From the NCBI GenBank assembly GCA_003648815.1, contig QMPZ01000026.1:1-15142 (forward strand): a DNA stretch of 15,142 nt. Direction: 5' to 3'. A program made the position numbers and the translations under genes. A model generated the notes under the pieces. That model made no database searches. It was not told where the DNA came from and saw only the letters and a program-made list of their open reading frames with translations. Positions 15,060 through 15,142 of this stretch are shown here, in pieces (the first letter of the stretch is position 1; each line of letters opens with the position of its first letter). This DNA comes from Candidatus Aerophobota bacterium. Its GTDB lineage: Bacteria > Aerophobota > Aerophobia > Aerophobales > B47-G16.

Positions 15060-15142
15060 TCAAGGATGTGGTAGGACCTTATCTGGGAGATCATGGTTCC
15101 TCAGAGCCCACTGCCAGGTTTGGAAGAGGATCAGAGACAGCC
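15041..15142 (+). pseudogene. Out-of-frame C-terminal continuation of the phosphodiesterase
   Basis: In the frame one base back from the upstream gene, the DNA reads TKDGVLVKDVVGPYLG, then DHGSSEPTARFGRGSETA, and stays open to the window edge. The HG...P...RFG pattern matches the C-terminal motif of NPP-type phosphodiesterases, with the last zinc ligand His at 15092-15094. It has no start or SD of its own and runs straight on from the preceding frame, so it is the displaced end of that gene. Confidence 0.8.

Overview
The window is bacterial DNA of moderate GC, with tightly packed genes, strong Shine-Dalgarno (SD) sequences and sigma-70-type promoters. S1 sulfatases, a GH95 fucosidase remnant, a ROK sugar kinase and large unrecognised membrane proteins suggest an uncultured, saccharolytic lineage of the kind that carries many sulfatases (Planctomycetes-like or a candidate phylum). 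The sequence alone does not fix the phylum. No tRNA, rRNA, CRISPR array or transposase gene was seen.

Left edge (1-272). A leftward gene begins at position 11 and leaves the window. It has a good SD and a promoter at 44-71, and a 31-bp AT-rich palindrome covers its -10 box and start region. Between about 72 and 190 I see nothing convincing. A hairpin plus U-tract terminator at 191-215 closes the operon to its right.

Leftward six-gene operon (273-9906). A TTGACA-17-TATATT promoter at 9953-9981 precedes six minus-strand genes with gaps or overlaps of at most about 25 bp. In transcription order: a membrane-anchored SPFH/prohibitin-like protein with an interrupted LysM motif; a cytosolic M14/aspartoacylase-like zinc hydrolase; an 857-residue membrane and coiled-coil protein whose second half also looks SPFH-like; a 572-residue membrane protein of unknown family; a ROK glucokinase-like kinase; and CinA. 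The first four look like an uncharacterised membrane module; the last two are housekeeping-type genes that share the transcript.

Spacer (9907-10163). Besides the promoter, it holds a 120-bp element with 13-bp perfect terminal inverted repeats and several internal hairpins, either a structured RNA or a miniature repeat element.

Polysaccharide region (10164-15142). Two minus-strand S1 sulfatases, both without a visible signal peptide, form an operon. Their promoter is back to back with a rightward promoter, and the two share the same -35 bases. The rightward promoter leads into a decayed GH95 alpha-L-fucosidase remnant at 13134-13385 (early stop, frameshifts, apparent large internal deletion), then into an alkaline-phosphatase-superfamily phosphodiesterase at 13431. 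The phosphodiesterase reading frame breaks near 15020-15058, just before its last metal-binding histidine. The sulfatases plus the fucosidase remnant point to breakdown of sulfated, fucose-containing glycans. The rightward arm appears to be decaying while the leftward arm is intact.
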